Below, one piece after another: positions 6,207 to 14,755 of a DNA stretch of 62,957 nt. The notes beneath the pieces are model-generated. The model was given only the letters and a program-made list of their open reading frames with translations, had not been told where the DNA came from and did no database searches. Position 1 is the first letter of the stretch. Each line of letters begins with the position of its first letter. Origin of the DNA: Bacteroidales bacterium M5 (lineage in GTDB: Bacteria; Bacteroidota; Bacteroidia; Bacteroidales; Muribaculaceae); NCBI GenBank assembly GCA_001689535.1, contig LUJP01000065.1, forward strand, positions 400-63,356. The letters are read 5' to 3'. The position numbers and the translations under genes are program-made.

Positions 6207-8402
6207 TCAGAAGAGGCTCCAGGCCACGGTCAGGCCGGCCATGACTATGGACACCATTGACATAAGTTTGATAAGAATATTAAGGCTCGGGCCGGAAGTG
6301 TCCTTGAAAGGATCTCCTACAGTATCACCGACAACGGTTGCCTTGTGAACCTCACTGCCTTTTCCGCCGAAGTTTCCTTCCTCGACGTATTTCTTGGCAT
6401 TGTCCCATGCGCCACCGGCATTCGCCATGAATACGGCCAGAACAAAACCGGCCGAGAGACCGCCTACTAGCAGACCGATCACACCGGGCACACCGAATAC
6501 CAGGCCCGTAATAATCGGAGCCACAATGGCCAGCAATGACGGAAACACCATTTCTTTCTGAGCACCCTTGGTTGAAATCTGCACGCAACGCGCATAATCC
6601 GGTTCGGCCTCTCCGGTAAGAATACCTTTGATTTCTCTGAACTGACGGCGCACCTCATCCACCATGTGGGCGGCAGCACGTCCTACGGCATTCATGGTAA
6701 GTCCGCAGAACAGGAACGCCATCATGGCGCCTATGAACATTCCGGAAAGCACCTTCGGGCTCATCAGGTTCACCTCATAGAATGCCATGAAATCAGAGAA
6801 TGTGGCTTCATGCACTGGAATGACATTCGTTCCGATCTGGATTGTAGTCTCTCCGAGACGCTGTAGACCTATCCTTATTTCTTCTATATATGATGCAAGA
6901 AGAGCAAGCCCGGTAAGAGCCGCGGATCCTATGGCAAAGCCTTTGCCCGTAGCGGCAGTAGTGTTTCCGAGAGAATCAAGAGCATCTGTGCGATGACGCA
7001 CGGCCTCTCCCAATCCGCTCATTTCCGCATTACCTCCGGCATTGTCGGCTATCGGGCCATACGCATCGGTTGCAAGGGTAATTCCAAGGGTTGAGAGCAT
7101 ACCCACGGCGGCTATACCTATGCCATAAAGTCCCATTGCCACATTGGTGAAATCGAAGCCCGAAGCAAACCAATAGCTGAGAATGATACCTACCACAACT
7201 GCTATTACGGGAATTGCGGTGGAAATCATGCCGAGGCCTACGCCCGAGATAATGACCGTGGCCGGGCCGGTAGTACCGCTCTCGGCAAGCTTCTTTGTAG
7301 GTTTATAACTTTGTGAAGTATAATATTCAGTAGCACGACCAATCACTACGCCTACCACCAGGCCCACTACAACCGAACAGCTTATCAAAGCCCAGTTCTC
7401 AAGACCAAGAAGCCAGAGGATAAGGAATGTTGCGCCGACAATCAGCACCGAGCTTAGATTGGTTCCGAGTGAAAGCGAATTAAGAAGGTCTTTCATTGTG
7501 GCGTCCTCTTTTGTGCGTACGCAGAAGATACCGAGTATCGACAGGATAATACCGACTGCGGCAATCAGCTGAGGCGCAATCACGGCCCGCATCTGCATGT
7601 CGACATCTCCCTTGAGCAGGTAAGCAGCCGCGCCAAGAGCCGAAGTGGCCAGAATCGAACCGCAATAGCTTTCGTAAAGGTCAGCACCCATTCCGGCTAC
7701 GTCGCCCACATTGTCACCAACATTATCTGCGATTGTGGCGGGGTTGCGGGGATCGTCCTCCGGAATGCCGGCCTCGACTTTTCCCACAAGGTCAGCGCCC
7801 ACATCGGCAGCCTTGGTATAGATTCCACCTCCTACCCTGGCAAACAGCGCCTGTGTGCTCGCGCCCATTCCGAAAGTAAGCATGGTGGTGGTGATCATAC
7901 AGAGCTTCTCGGTTCCGGAAAGTCCTGTTACGAGCCATTGCAGAAGAATATACCAGAACGAGATATCCAGCAGGCCGAGTCCTACTACCACCAGACCCAT
8001 GACGGCACCGCTACGGAAAGCTACACGAAGACCGGCATTCAGCGAATTTCTGGCAGCATTGGCTGTACGTGCCGAGGCATAAGTAGCGGTTTTCATTCCG
8101 AGAAAACCGGCCAGACCGGAAAAGAAACCTCCGGTAAGGAATGCTACGGGCACCCATGGATTCTGGAGATTGAAACCGTAGGCCATGATTGAGAATAGAA
8201 CAACAAGAACAAGAAACACGATTCCTACTATCCTGTACTGCTGTTTGAGATAGGACATGGCGCCTTTGCGCACATATCCGGCAATCTTCTTCATTTGGTC
8301 CGTACCCTCGCTTTCCTTCATCATGCCACGGTAGAAATACCATGCCATGAACAAGGCTATGAGCGAAGCTGCAGGAACCATCCAAAATAGATTAGTTTCC
8401 AT
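6207..8402 (-). CDS. hppA: Membrane pyrophosphatase, K+-dependent, probable Na+/H+ pump
   Basis: A 731-residue integral membrane pyrophosphatase with about 16 helices that couples PPi hydrolysis to cation export. Substrate loops DVGADLVGKVE and DNVGDNVGDVAG and the C-terminal GDTVGDPFKDTSGPS are intact. The GNTTAATGKG motif has Ala where K+-independent H+-PPases have Lys, so the enzyme should be K+-dependent. Thr90, Phe94 and Asp146, plus a Met near 174-179, match the residues I recall as diagnostic for the Na+,H+-cotransporting subfamily described from Bacteroides vulgatus; this is from memory and needs alignment. It lies 68 bases after argH with no clear promoter of its own, and ends at the terminator shared with nfo. 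Confidence 0.93.
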   Translation of the reverse strand: METNLFWMVPAASLIALFMAWYFYRGMMKESEGTDQMKKIAGYVRKGAMSYLKQQYRIVGIVFLVLVVLFSIMAYGFNLQNPWVPVAFLTGGFFSGLAGFLGMKTATYASARTANAARNSLNAGLRVAFRSGAVMGLVVVGLGLLDISFWYILLQWLVTGLSGTEKLCMITTTMLTFGMGASTQALFARVGGGIYTKAADVGADLVGKVEAGIPEDDPRNPATIADNVGDNVGDVAGMGADLYESYCGSILATSALGAAAYLLKGDVDMQMRAVIAPQLIAAVGIILSILGIFCVRTKEDATMKDLLNSLSLGTNLSSVLIVGATFLILWLLGLENWALISCSVVVGLVVGVVIGRATEYYTSQSYKPTKKLAESGTTGPATVIISGVGLGMISTAIPVIAVVVGIILSYWFASGFDFTNVAMGLYGIGIAAVGMLSTLGITLATDAYGPIADNAGGNAEMSGLGEAVRHRTDALDSLGNTTAATGKGFAIGSAALTGLALLASYIEEIRIGLQRLGETTIQIGTNVIPVHEATFSDFMAFYEVNLMSPKVLSGMFIGAMMAFLFCGLTMNAVGRAAAHMVDEVRRQFREIKGILTGEAEPDYARCVQISTKGAQKEMVFPSLLAIVAPIITGLVFGVPGVIGLLVGGLSAGFVLAVFMANAGGAWDNAKKYVEEGNFGGKGSEVHKATVVGDTVGDPFKDTSGPSLNILIKLMSMVSIVMAGLTVAWSLF

Positions 8403-8470
8403 AATTAGTTTTGTTAATGGTATTAGTAAATAGTTGAATTTCGGCTAAGTGAAAATATAGGATCTGCAGT

Positions 8471-9772
8471 TCAGTCCTTACCGGTGATTTCGGAAGACAC
8501 TTCCTGCATTTTCTTTCGTATCTGTTCGGTGCAGAGATTGCCTATGCTTCCTTCATGGGTATGATTGACCGTACGGTGTGGTTTATACTTTCCTTCCTGC
8601 ACTTCCATTCCCACTTTCTTGTAGGCATCACGGAAAGGCATTCCCTCCAGCACCAGACGATTTACATCCTCTACAGTGAACAGATAATCATATTTCGGAT
8701 CTTCAAGAATATCCTGGTTTATAATTATATGGTCGAGCATCATCGAACACATGTCAAGACAGCCCACCATCTCTTCAGTTGCCGGGAAAAGAATATCCTT
8801 CAACAGCTGAAGATCCCGGTTGTAACCCAGAGGAAGATTAGCCGTAAGGAGCGCTACCTCGTTAGGAACCGCTTGCAGACGGTTACATTTTCCACGCATA
8901 ATCTCGAATACATCCGGATTCTTCTTGTGAGGCATAATGCTCGAACCTGTCGTAAATTCGTCGGGGAAAGATACAAAGCGGAAGTTTCCGCACATATACA
9001 TGCATACATCCATGGCAAAGTGTCCGAGAGTCGATGCTATGGAAGCTATGGCCATGGCGGCGGCACGTTCCGTCTTACCACGACTCATCTGCGCGGCGAC
9101 AACGTTGTAATGGAGAGTGTGGAAATCAAGAAGCTGTGTGGTCATCTCACGGTCTAGAGGGAAAGATGAGCCATATCCCGCGGCAGAACCGAGAGGATTC
9201 TGATCGGCAATACGGTAAGCGGCACGAAGCATCTCCATATCATCTACCAGAGATTCGGCATATGCACCAAACCATAGTCCGAACGACGATGGCATGGCTA
9301 TCTGGAGATGGGTGTAACCAGGCATCAGCACATCCTTATACTTTTCTGAAAGAGATTGAAGCTTTGCGAAAAGTGTAAGCATTGATGCCGCTATATGTTT
9401 AAGCTCGTCGCGCATCATAAGCTTGAGATCCACGAGCACCTGATCATTACGCGACCGTCCTGAATGAATCTTCTTTCCGGTATCGCCCAGACGTGAGGTA
9501 AGTAGAAACTCCACCTGAGAATGAACGTCCTCCACTCCCGGCTCAATCTTGAATTGACCGGCTTCTATTTCACGACCGATCTCTTCAAGAGCAGGAACAA
9601 GTTTTGCCAAGTCCTCATCAGAAAGAAGGCCAATGGAATTCAACATTTTAATGTGGGCAAGCGAACCTTGCACATCGTAACGGGCAAGTTTCATGTCAAG
9701 CTCACGATCGTTTCCCACCGTGAACTCTTCTATCATTTTATCGGGCTCGTAACCCTTGTTCCAAAGTTGCAT
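8471..9772 (-). CDS. argH: Argininosuccinate lyase
   Basis: A 433-residue argininosuccinate lyase of the fumarase/aspartase superfamily, releasing fumarate and arginine in the last step of arginine synthesis. Clear marks are DVHSQVEFLLTSRLGDTGKKIHSGRSRNDQV, the catalytic-His region PGYTHLQIAMPSSFG, and the flexible signature loop GSSIMPHKKNPDVFE. The C-terminal extension (HTHEGSIGNLCTEQIRKKM) is somewhat divergent. It is last in the arginine cluster and is separated from the deacylase gene by 88 bases containing its own -7 box, so it can be transcribed independently. Confidence 0.95.
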   Translation of the reverse strand: MQLWNKGYEPDKMIEEFTVGNDRELDMKLARYDVQGSLAHIKMLNSIGLLSDEDLAKLVPALEEIGREIEAGQFKIEPGVEDVHSQVEFLLTSRLGDTGKKIHSGRSRNDQVLVDLKLMMRDELKHIAASMLTLFAKLQSLSEKYKDVLMPGYTHLQIAMPSSFGLWFGAYAESLVDDMEMLRAAYRIADQNPLGSAAGYGSSFPLDREMTTQLLDFHTLHYNVVAAQMSRGKTERAAAMAIASIASTLGHFAMDVCMYMCGNFRFVSFPDEFTTGSSIMPHKKNPDVFEIMRGKCNRLQAVPNEVALLTANLPLGYNRDLQLLKDILFPATEEMVGCLDMCSMMLDHIIINQDILEDPKYDYLFTVEDVNRLVLEGMPFRDAYKKVGMEVQEGKYKPHRTVNHTHEGSIGNLCTEQIRKKMQEVSSEITGKD

Positions 9773-9787
9773 AATTAAGCTTTTCTA

Positions 9788-9795
9788 CAAATTTA
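9788..9795 (-). promoter_or_regulatory. -7 box for argH
   Basis: Read leftward this is TAAATTTG, an exact TAnnTTTG match 15 bases before the argH start codon. No TTG is seen at the standard -33 spacing. It suggests that argH has a second promoter inside the arginine cluster. Confidence 0.5.
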
Positions 9796-9860
9796 CTGTT
9801 TTTGACTTTTATATTGTCCACCCCAAAATGATAATAAACATTAAAAGAGTGTCTGTTCAG

Positions 9861-10928
9861 TCAGGAATAGATTTTTGCAAGTTCTTCAATGAACTTTCTA
9901 TAGCCCTCAATTCCCTCCTCTATTTCAGAAAGCAGAACGAATTCATCTGCCGTATGACTTCTCTCCGATTTTCCCGGGCCCATTTTCAACGTAGGGAAAC
10001 CATGCATCAGTGCCATATCCGAAGTCGTTGGAGAAACATAAGGCACTCCGCCGGATAAGACCGCTGCACGCACCATCGGATGGCTGGAATCTATTGCCGA
10101 TGCCTGTATTCTCGTGGAGCGGGGCTTAAGTTCCGACCGACACACCGACTGGAGAATCTCAACCGTCTGTTCGTTGGTGTAAGCATCCGTCGTCCTTACA
10201 TCCACTACAAAACGGCATTCAGCCGGCACCACATTATGCTGCGTTCCGGCTTCGATTTGCGTTACAGTCAGCGAAATGGGGCCAAGCAATTCACTATGCT
10301 TATCAAACTTATAGTTCCTTAGACGCTCAATATCCTCTATAGCGAGGTAAAGGGCATTTACACCTTCTCCCCTCGCCGCATGACCAGAGACACCGATAGC
10401 TTTACCGTCAAGCACCACAAGTCCCCGTTCCCCTACGGCCGGCTGCATAGAGGTAGGCTCACCTACTAATCCCATATCCGGCTTTAGGCCAAGGGAATAC
10501 AGATGTGGAAGCATGGCGCGGTTCCCTTCCGGACCCATGTTTTCCTCCATCGCCGTAAGGGCGAGCACAAGATTGAAAGGCAGTATTGTATTATAAAACC
10601 GACAGAAAGTCGCGGCAAGACAGACCAATGAAGCGCCGGCATCATTGCTTCCAAGGCCATACAGACGTCCGTCTGAAGACACTTTAGGTATAAACGGATC
10701 CCTTGTATATGCCGGAGATGGTTTTACGGTATCGTGATGTGAATTCAGCAATAAAGTCGGTTTAGCTGGATCATAATGCGGCTGCACCGCCCAGATATTG
10801 TTAAAGAGCCGATTGGTTTTCACGCCCTCGTTTTCAAGCGCAGACGCTATCAAATCGGCTATAGCCCCTTCGCTGCCGGAAACAGAGGGTGTGGCAATCA
10901 AGGCCTTTAGAAAATCGACCGGATTCAT
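9861..10928 (-). CDS. M20-family N-acyl-citrulline deacylase (ArgE-like)
   Basis: A 355-residue M20 metallopeptidase. Metal ligands lie in LLNSHHDTV (His64, Asp66), GLGSNDAGAS (Asp96) and AMEENMGPEG (Glu128/129), with the dimerisation-domain pattern GHAARGEGVN and the late His in MALMHGFPTLKMGPGKSERSHTADE. In this cluster it follows an N-acylornithine carbamoyltransferase, so the expected substrate is N-succinyl- or N-acetyl-citrulline and the product citrulline, which feeds argG. ArgE/DapE-type deacylases cannot be told apart by motif alone; the assignment rests on context. It overlaps argB by 4 bases. Confidence 0.85.
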   Translation of the reverse strand: MNPVDFLKALIATPSVSGSEGAIADLIASALENEGVKTNRLFNNIWAVQPHYDPAKPTLLLNSHHDTVKPSPAYTRDPFIPKVSSDGRLYGLGSNDAGASLVCLAATFCRFYNTILPFNLVLALTAMEENMGPEGNRAMLPHLYSLGLKPDMGLVGEPTSMQPAVGERGLVVLDGKAIGVSGHAARGEGVNALYLAIEDIERLRNYKFDKHSELLGPISLTVTQIEAGTQHNVVPAECRFVVDVRTTDAYTNEQTVEILQSVCRSELKPRSTRIQASAIDSSHPMVRAAVLSGGVPYVSPTTSDMALMHGFPTLKMGPGKSERSHTADEFVLLSEIEEGIEGYRKFIEELAKIYS

Positions 10929-11695
10929 CGCTCTATAAGGGTTCCGATATCATTCCGCAGATTGAGCGAGCTTTTTATCACAACCGATTTGACACCGTGG
11001 TCTAAAGCGTTGAACGAATTCGTGAGTTTGGGCACCATTCCTTTTGCTATTACACCGGCTTCTCGCAATGAATCAAACTGTTCTCTTGTGATATGCGGTA
11101 TAACGCTCGCTTCATCCGAAGGATCCATCAGTACGCCGGCTTTTTCAAAACAGAACGTCAGACATGTAGGTGTCTTGTCAGCCATACCCATGGCAATCGC
11201 AGACGCCACACTGTCAGCATTTGTATTCAGAAGCTCTCCGTTATCACCTAAGGTTATGGCGCAGAATACGGGAGTAATACCATCTTCAAGCAATTTCCAT
11301 ATCAGCCCGACATTCACACCGGTACCATCCACATCGCCGACAAACCCATAGTCAACCGGCAGAGGCGACCGTTTTCTTGACACGAGTGCATGAGCATCAG
11401 CACCGCATAGACCAATTGCATCTACGGAATTTTTTTGAAGGAGCGAGACAATCCGCTTGTTGATGAGACCGGCATATACCATTGTCACAACATCGAGTGT
11501 CCTTGCATCAGTCACCCTGCGCCCGTCAATCATAGTCGTTTCGATTCCCAGAGCCTTGCTCAGCGCTGTGGCTTCTTTACCGCCTCCATGCACCAGTATT
11601 TTTTTCCCGGGCAAACTAGCGAAATCAACTATGAAATTATTAAGAGCAATGGGGTCATCGACCACATTGCCACCTATTTTAACGACATTAATCAT
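10925..11695 (-). CDS. argB: N-acylglutamate kinase
   Basis: A 256-residue amino-acid kinase that phosphorylates N-acetyl- or N-succinyl-glutamate in the second step of arginine synthesis. Family motifs are VVKIGGNVVDD, VHGGGKEATALSKALGI, GLCGADAHALVSRKR, NTNADSVASAIAMGMADK and the end-domain AKGMVPKLTNSFNALDHGVKSVVI. There is no N-terminal helix of the kind that builds the arginine-sensitive hexamer, so end-product inhibition may be weak; that is inference. Start and stop each overlap a neighbour by 4 bases, indicating coupling. Confidence 0.93.
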   Translation of the reverse strand: MINVVKIGGNVVDDPIALNNFIVDFASLPGKKILVHGGGKEATALSKALGIETTMIDGRRVTDARTLDVVTMVYAGLINKRIVSLLQKNSVDAIGLCGADAHALVSRKRSPLPVDYGFVGDVDGTGVNVGLIWKLLEDGITPVFCAITLGDNGELLNTNADSVASAIAMGMADKTPTCLTFCFEKAGVLMDPSDEASVIPHITREQFDSLREAGVIAKGMVPKLTNSFNALDHGVKSVVIKSSLNLRNDIGTLIER

Positions 11696-12657
11696 AAGCT
11701 CTCAAGTATTCGTTTCAGCACCGTCTGAGCTGAAATCTCACGGTTGGCAGCTTCGGGTATGACAATACTGCGCTCTGATTCTATCACCTCATCAGTCACA
11801 ATCATATTGCGACGAACCGGCAGACAGTGCATAAAGAATGCGTCGTCAGTCAAAGCCATTTTCGATGCGTCTACAGTCCAGTTCCTATCTGTGGAAAGCA
11901 CTTTTCCATAGTTGGGATCCATGTATGCCGACCAGTTCTTTGCATAGATGAAATCTGCGCCTTCAAAAGCCTTGGCCTGATCATACTCCACTTTGGCATT
12001 GCCGACAAACGACGGGTCAAGCTCATATCCATGCGGATGGGTTACTACAAAATCATAGTCAGTAAGATTCATCCATTCGCAGAATGAGTTGGCAACGGCC
12101 TGAGGAAGAGCCTTGGGATGAGGGGCCCAGGTCAGAACCACTTTCGGACGGGGCTTGGTCTTGAACTCTTCTATTGTGATCAGATCAGCAAACGACTGGA
12201 GCGGATGCCTTGTGGCAGCTTCCATACTGAAAACCGGTTTTCCGGAATATTTGATAAACTGTTCTATCACTTTTTCCTCATAGTCGCTCTTCTTATCTGT
12301 GAGAGATGCAAACGAGCGCACACCGATCATATCGCAATAGCAACCCATCACAGGAATCGCCTCAAGCAGATGCTCAGCCTTGTCCCCGTCCATTATCACA
12401 CCTCGTTCCGTTTCAAGTTTCCATGCACCCTGATTCACGTCGAGCACAATCACATTCATGCCGAGATTCATGGCGGCCTTCTGTGTGCTCAGTCGGGTGC
12501 GCAGACTTGAATTAAAGAAAATCATCATCAGAGTTTTGTTTTTTCCGAGATGTGAATAAGCGAATTTATCGCTTTTTATCTGTAATGCTTCAGCCACGGC
12601 CTTATCCAGAGGTCCGATATCGGCTGCACATGTAAATTTCTTCATTTTCTGATTCAT
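11692..12657 (-). CDS. argF': N-acyl(succinyl)ornithine carbamoyltransferase
   Basis: A 321-residue transcarbamylase that carbamoylates N-succinyl- (or N-acetyl-) ornithine instead of free ornithine. The carbamoyl-phosphate loop is FFNSSLRTRLSTQKAAMNLG. The family-specific features GAWKLETERGVIMDGDKAEH, MEAATRHPLQSFADL, FIYAKNWSAY and MHCLPVRRNMIVTDEVI match the Bacteroides enzyme rather than ordinary ArgF (no STRT or HPxQ of OTCase in the usual setting). Residue 94 is Ala, aligned with Pro90 of the B. fragilis succinylornithine enzyme and Glu92 of the acetylornithine enzyme; a small non-acidic residue there is expected to favour the succinyl substrate. The ATG at 12645 is a plausible alternative start. 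Confidence 0.92.
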   Translation of the reverse strand: MNQKMKKFTCAADIGPLDKAVAEALQIKSDKFAYSHLGKNKTLMMIFFNSSLRTRLSTQKAAMNLGMNVIVLDVNQGAWKLETERGVIMDGDKAEHLLEAIPVMGCYCDMIGVRSFASLTDKKSDYEEKVIEQFIKYSGKPVFSMEAATRHPLQSFADLITIEEFKTKPRPKVVLTWAPHPKALPQAVANSFCEWMNLTDYDFVVTHPHGYELDPSFVGNAKVEYDQAKAFEGADFIYAKNWSAYMDPNYGKVLSTDRNWTVDASKMALTDDAFFMHCLPVRRNMIVTDEVIESERSIVIPEAANREISAQTVLKRILESL

Positions 12658-13788
12658 TTAAGAGTCTGCCAACAATTCCTTGAGCTCCTGAATAAACAAT
12701 GCTGCTTTAACTTTAGAGAGAGATAGAGCCGGAAGTATTCTCACCGTATGCTCTCCCGCACCTCCAGTAAAAATATGCTTCTCCTTCAGAAGTTTCTTTC
12801 TGAATTCGGGAGCTGATCCGTCAATGTCAAATCCGATCATAAGACCACGGCCTCTGACATCCTTGATCTGCGGAATTTTTTTAAGCTCGTTTATCAAATA
12901 TTCGCCGATGGAAGCAGCGTTTTCTATGAGATTTTCCTCATTTATCACGTCGAGCACAGCAATAGCAGCGGCACATGCCAGATGATTTCCACCGAAGGTG
13001 GTACCAAGCATTCCTTTTACGGGCTTGATATCACCGTTTATGAGAACTGCTCCCACCGGAAAACCGTTGGCAATTCCCTTGGCACACGTTATAATATCAG
13101 GTTTTATAACTGTCCACTGGTGAGCGAAGAACTTTCCGGTTCGGCCATAGCCGCTCTGCACCTCATCGAGTATAAGCAGAGCACCAGCCTCATGTACGGC
13201 AGCCTCAAGCTCCTTGAAGAACGAGTCCTGAGGCATACGGATACCAGCAACGCCCTGGATACCTTCTATTATCACACCGGCTATATCGCCGTTGGACAAC
13301 AGTTTCTTCACCTGCTGGATGTTTCCAAGCTCAGCGAACACCACATTGTCGGTCTTGTTGAACGGAGCCTGTATCTTGGCATTGTCCGTAGCGGCTACCG
13401 CTCCGGAAGTTCGTCCGTGGAATGACTTGTCGAAAGCAAGAATCTTGGGTTTACCGGTGATGAAGGAGGCAAGTTTCATTGCATTCTCATTGGCCTCAGC
13501 ACCACTGTTGCACAGGAAGAGCTGGTAATCATCGTAACCGCATGCTTTCCCGAGCTTATCGGCAAGTTCCTGCTGGAGAGAATTTTCTACCGAATTCGAG
13601 TAAAAGCCCAGTTTTGCAAGCTGTTTATTTATAGCGGCGATATATTTGGGATGGGAATGGCCAATCGAAATCACCGCATGACCACCGTAAAGGTCAAGGT
13701 AAGGTGTGTCATCGGAAGTGTACACCCAATTACCTTCACCCCTCACGGGTTCTATATCATATAGTGAATAAACGTCAAAGAGTTTCAT
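12658..13788 (-). CDS. argD: N-acylornithine aminotransferase
   Basis: A 376-residue class-III PLP aminotransferase converting N-acylglutamate semialdehyde to N-acylornithine. It shows LYGGHAVISIGHSHP, NSGAEANENAMKLAS, the pre-lysine motif LILDEVQSGYGRTGKFFAHQ, the catalytic Lys in ITCAKGIANGFPVGA, and TTFGGNHLACAAA. The frame can be opened 14 codons earlier (13830), but that would overlap argC by 41 bases. The ATG at 13788 gives the usual N-terminus (MKLFDVYSLYDIEPVRG) and starts 1 base after the argC stop, so I use it. Confidence 0.93.
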   Translation of the reverse strand: MKLFDVYSLYDIEPVRGEGNWVYTSDDTPYLDLYGGHAVISIGHSHPKYIAAINKQLAKLGFYSNSVENSLQQELADKLGKACGYDDYQLFLCNSGAEANENAMKLASFITGKPKILAFDKSFHGRTSGAVAATDNAKIQAPFNKTDNVVFAELGNIQQVKKLLSNGDIAGVIIEGIQGVAGIRMPQDSFFKELEAAVHEAGALLILDEVQSGYGRTGKFFAHQWTVIKPDIITCAKGIANGFPVGAVLINGDIKPVKGMLGTTFGGNHLACAAAIAVLDVINEENLIENAASIGEYLINELKKIPQIKDVRGRGLMIGFDIDGSAPEFRKKLLKEKHIFTGGAGEHTVRILPALSLSKVKAALFIQELKELLADS

Positions 13789-13789
13789 A

Positions 13790-14755
13790 TCAAAATGCTG
13801 AGGGTTTAAGACGGAGTCCGGCGGTTTCATCCAGACCGAACATCAGGTTCATATTCTCCACCGCCTGTCCGGAGGCTCCTTTGAGAAGATTGTCTATAGC
13901 TGTTGTAACCAAAAGTATTCCGTCCTCGCTCATAGAAAGTGAAATGACAGCCTTGTTGGTGTTGACGGCCTGTTTCAGGTCCACAGGCTTATCTATTACC
14001 ACCGTGAAAGGAGCTCCTCTATAGTATTCTTTGTATAGAGCTGCAATCTCCTCAATAGGCTTATCTACTTTAGTCGTTGCCATAACGAAAATACCTCGGG
14101 GAAAATCACCTCTTACGGGTACAAATCTGATTTTCCCGCTCCATTGCGAAACCAGACCCTTTAACGTGCGGTTGATCTCAAGAAGATGCTGATGGTTAAA
14201 AGGCTTGTAGACCGACAGGTTATCGTTACGCCAGCTGAAATGGGTGGTAGCTCCAGGTTTTACACCTGCGCCCGTTGAACCGGTTATGCCCGTAACGTTC
14301 ACATCTTCTTTAAGAATTCCGGCCGCTGCCAAAGGAATAAGCGAAAGCTGAATAGCAGTGGCAAAGCATCCGGGGTTAGCGAGAAGAGCCGTTGCTTTTA
14401 TTCGTTCGCGGTTTATTTCCGGCAAGCCGTAAACGTATCCGTCATGTTCATCCCGGAAATCCTGAGCAAGATCTATGACTTTGAGATTAGCCGGACGCGG
14501 GTTTTCGCTCCAGAACTCTGTGCTCTTACCATGGCCGGAACATAAAAACAGGACATCTATGGCTTCAAGATCGAAACTGTCGGAAAACACGAGATCGGTC
14601 TCCCCTGCCAGTCCACCGTGAACATCCGTAACCGGATGTCCTGCGTTGCTCGACGAGTGAACGAATTTAATTTCAGCTTCAGGATGATTGAGCAGCAATC
14701 TTATCAGTTCACCCGCAGTATAGCCTGCGCCACCTATTATTCCGACTTTTATCAT
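13790..14755 (-). CDS. argC: N-acyl-gamma-glutamyl-phosphate reductase
   Basis: A 321-residue NADPH-dependent reductase making N-acylglutamate semialdehyde. The N-terminal Rossmann motif is GIIGGAGYTAGELIRLLLNHPE, and the catalytic Cys lies in LLANPGCFATAIQLSLIPL. The substrate-binding His is probably in TGSTGAGVKPGATTHFSWR and the HQHLLEI segment. Length and motif order fit type-1 ArgC. It overlaps the argG stop by 4 bases (ATGA) and is followed 1 base later by argD. Confidence 0.94.
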   Translation of the reverse strand: MIKVGIIGGAGYTAGELIRLLLNHPEAEIKFVHSSSNAGHPVTDVHGGLAGETDLVFSDSFDLEAIDVLFLCSGHGKSTEFWSENPRPANLKVIDLAQDFRDEHDGYVYGLPEINRERIKATALLANPGCFATAIQLSLIPLAAAGILKEDVNVTGITGSTGAGVKPGATTHFSWRNDNLSVYKPFNHQHLLEINRTLKGLVSQWSGKIRFVPVRGDFPRGIFVMATTKVDKPIEEIAALYKEYYRGAPFTVVIDKPVDLKQAVNTNKAVISLSMSEDGILLVTTAIDNLLKGASGQAVENMNLMFGLDETAGLRLKPSAF

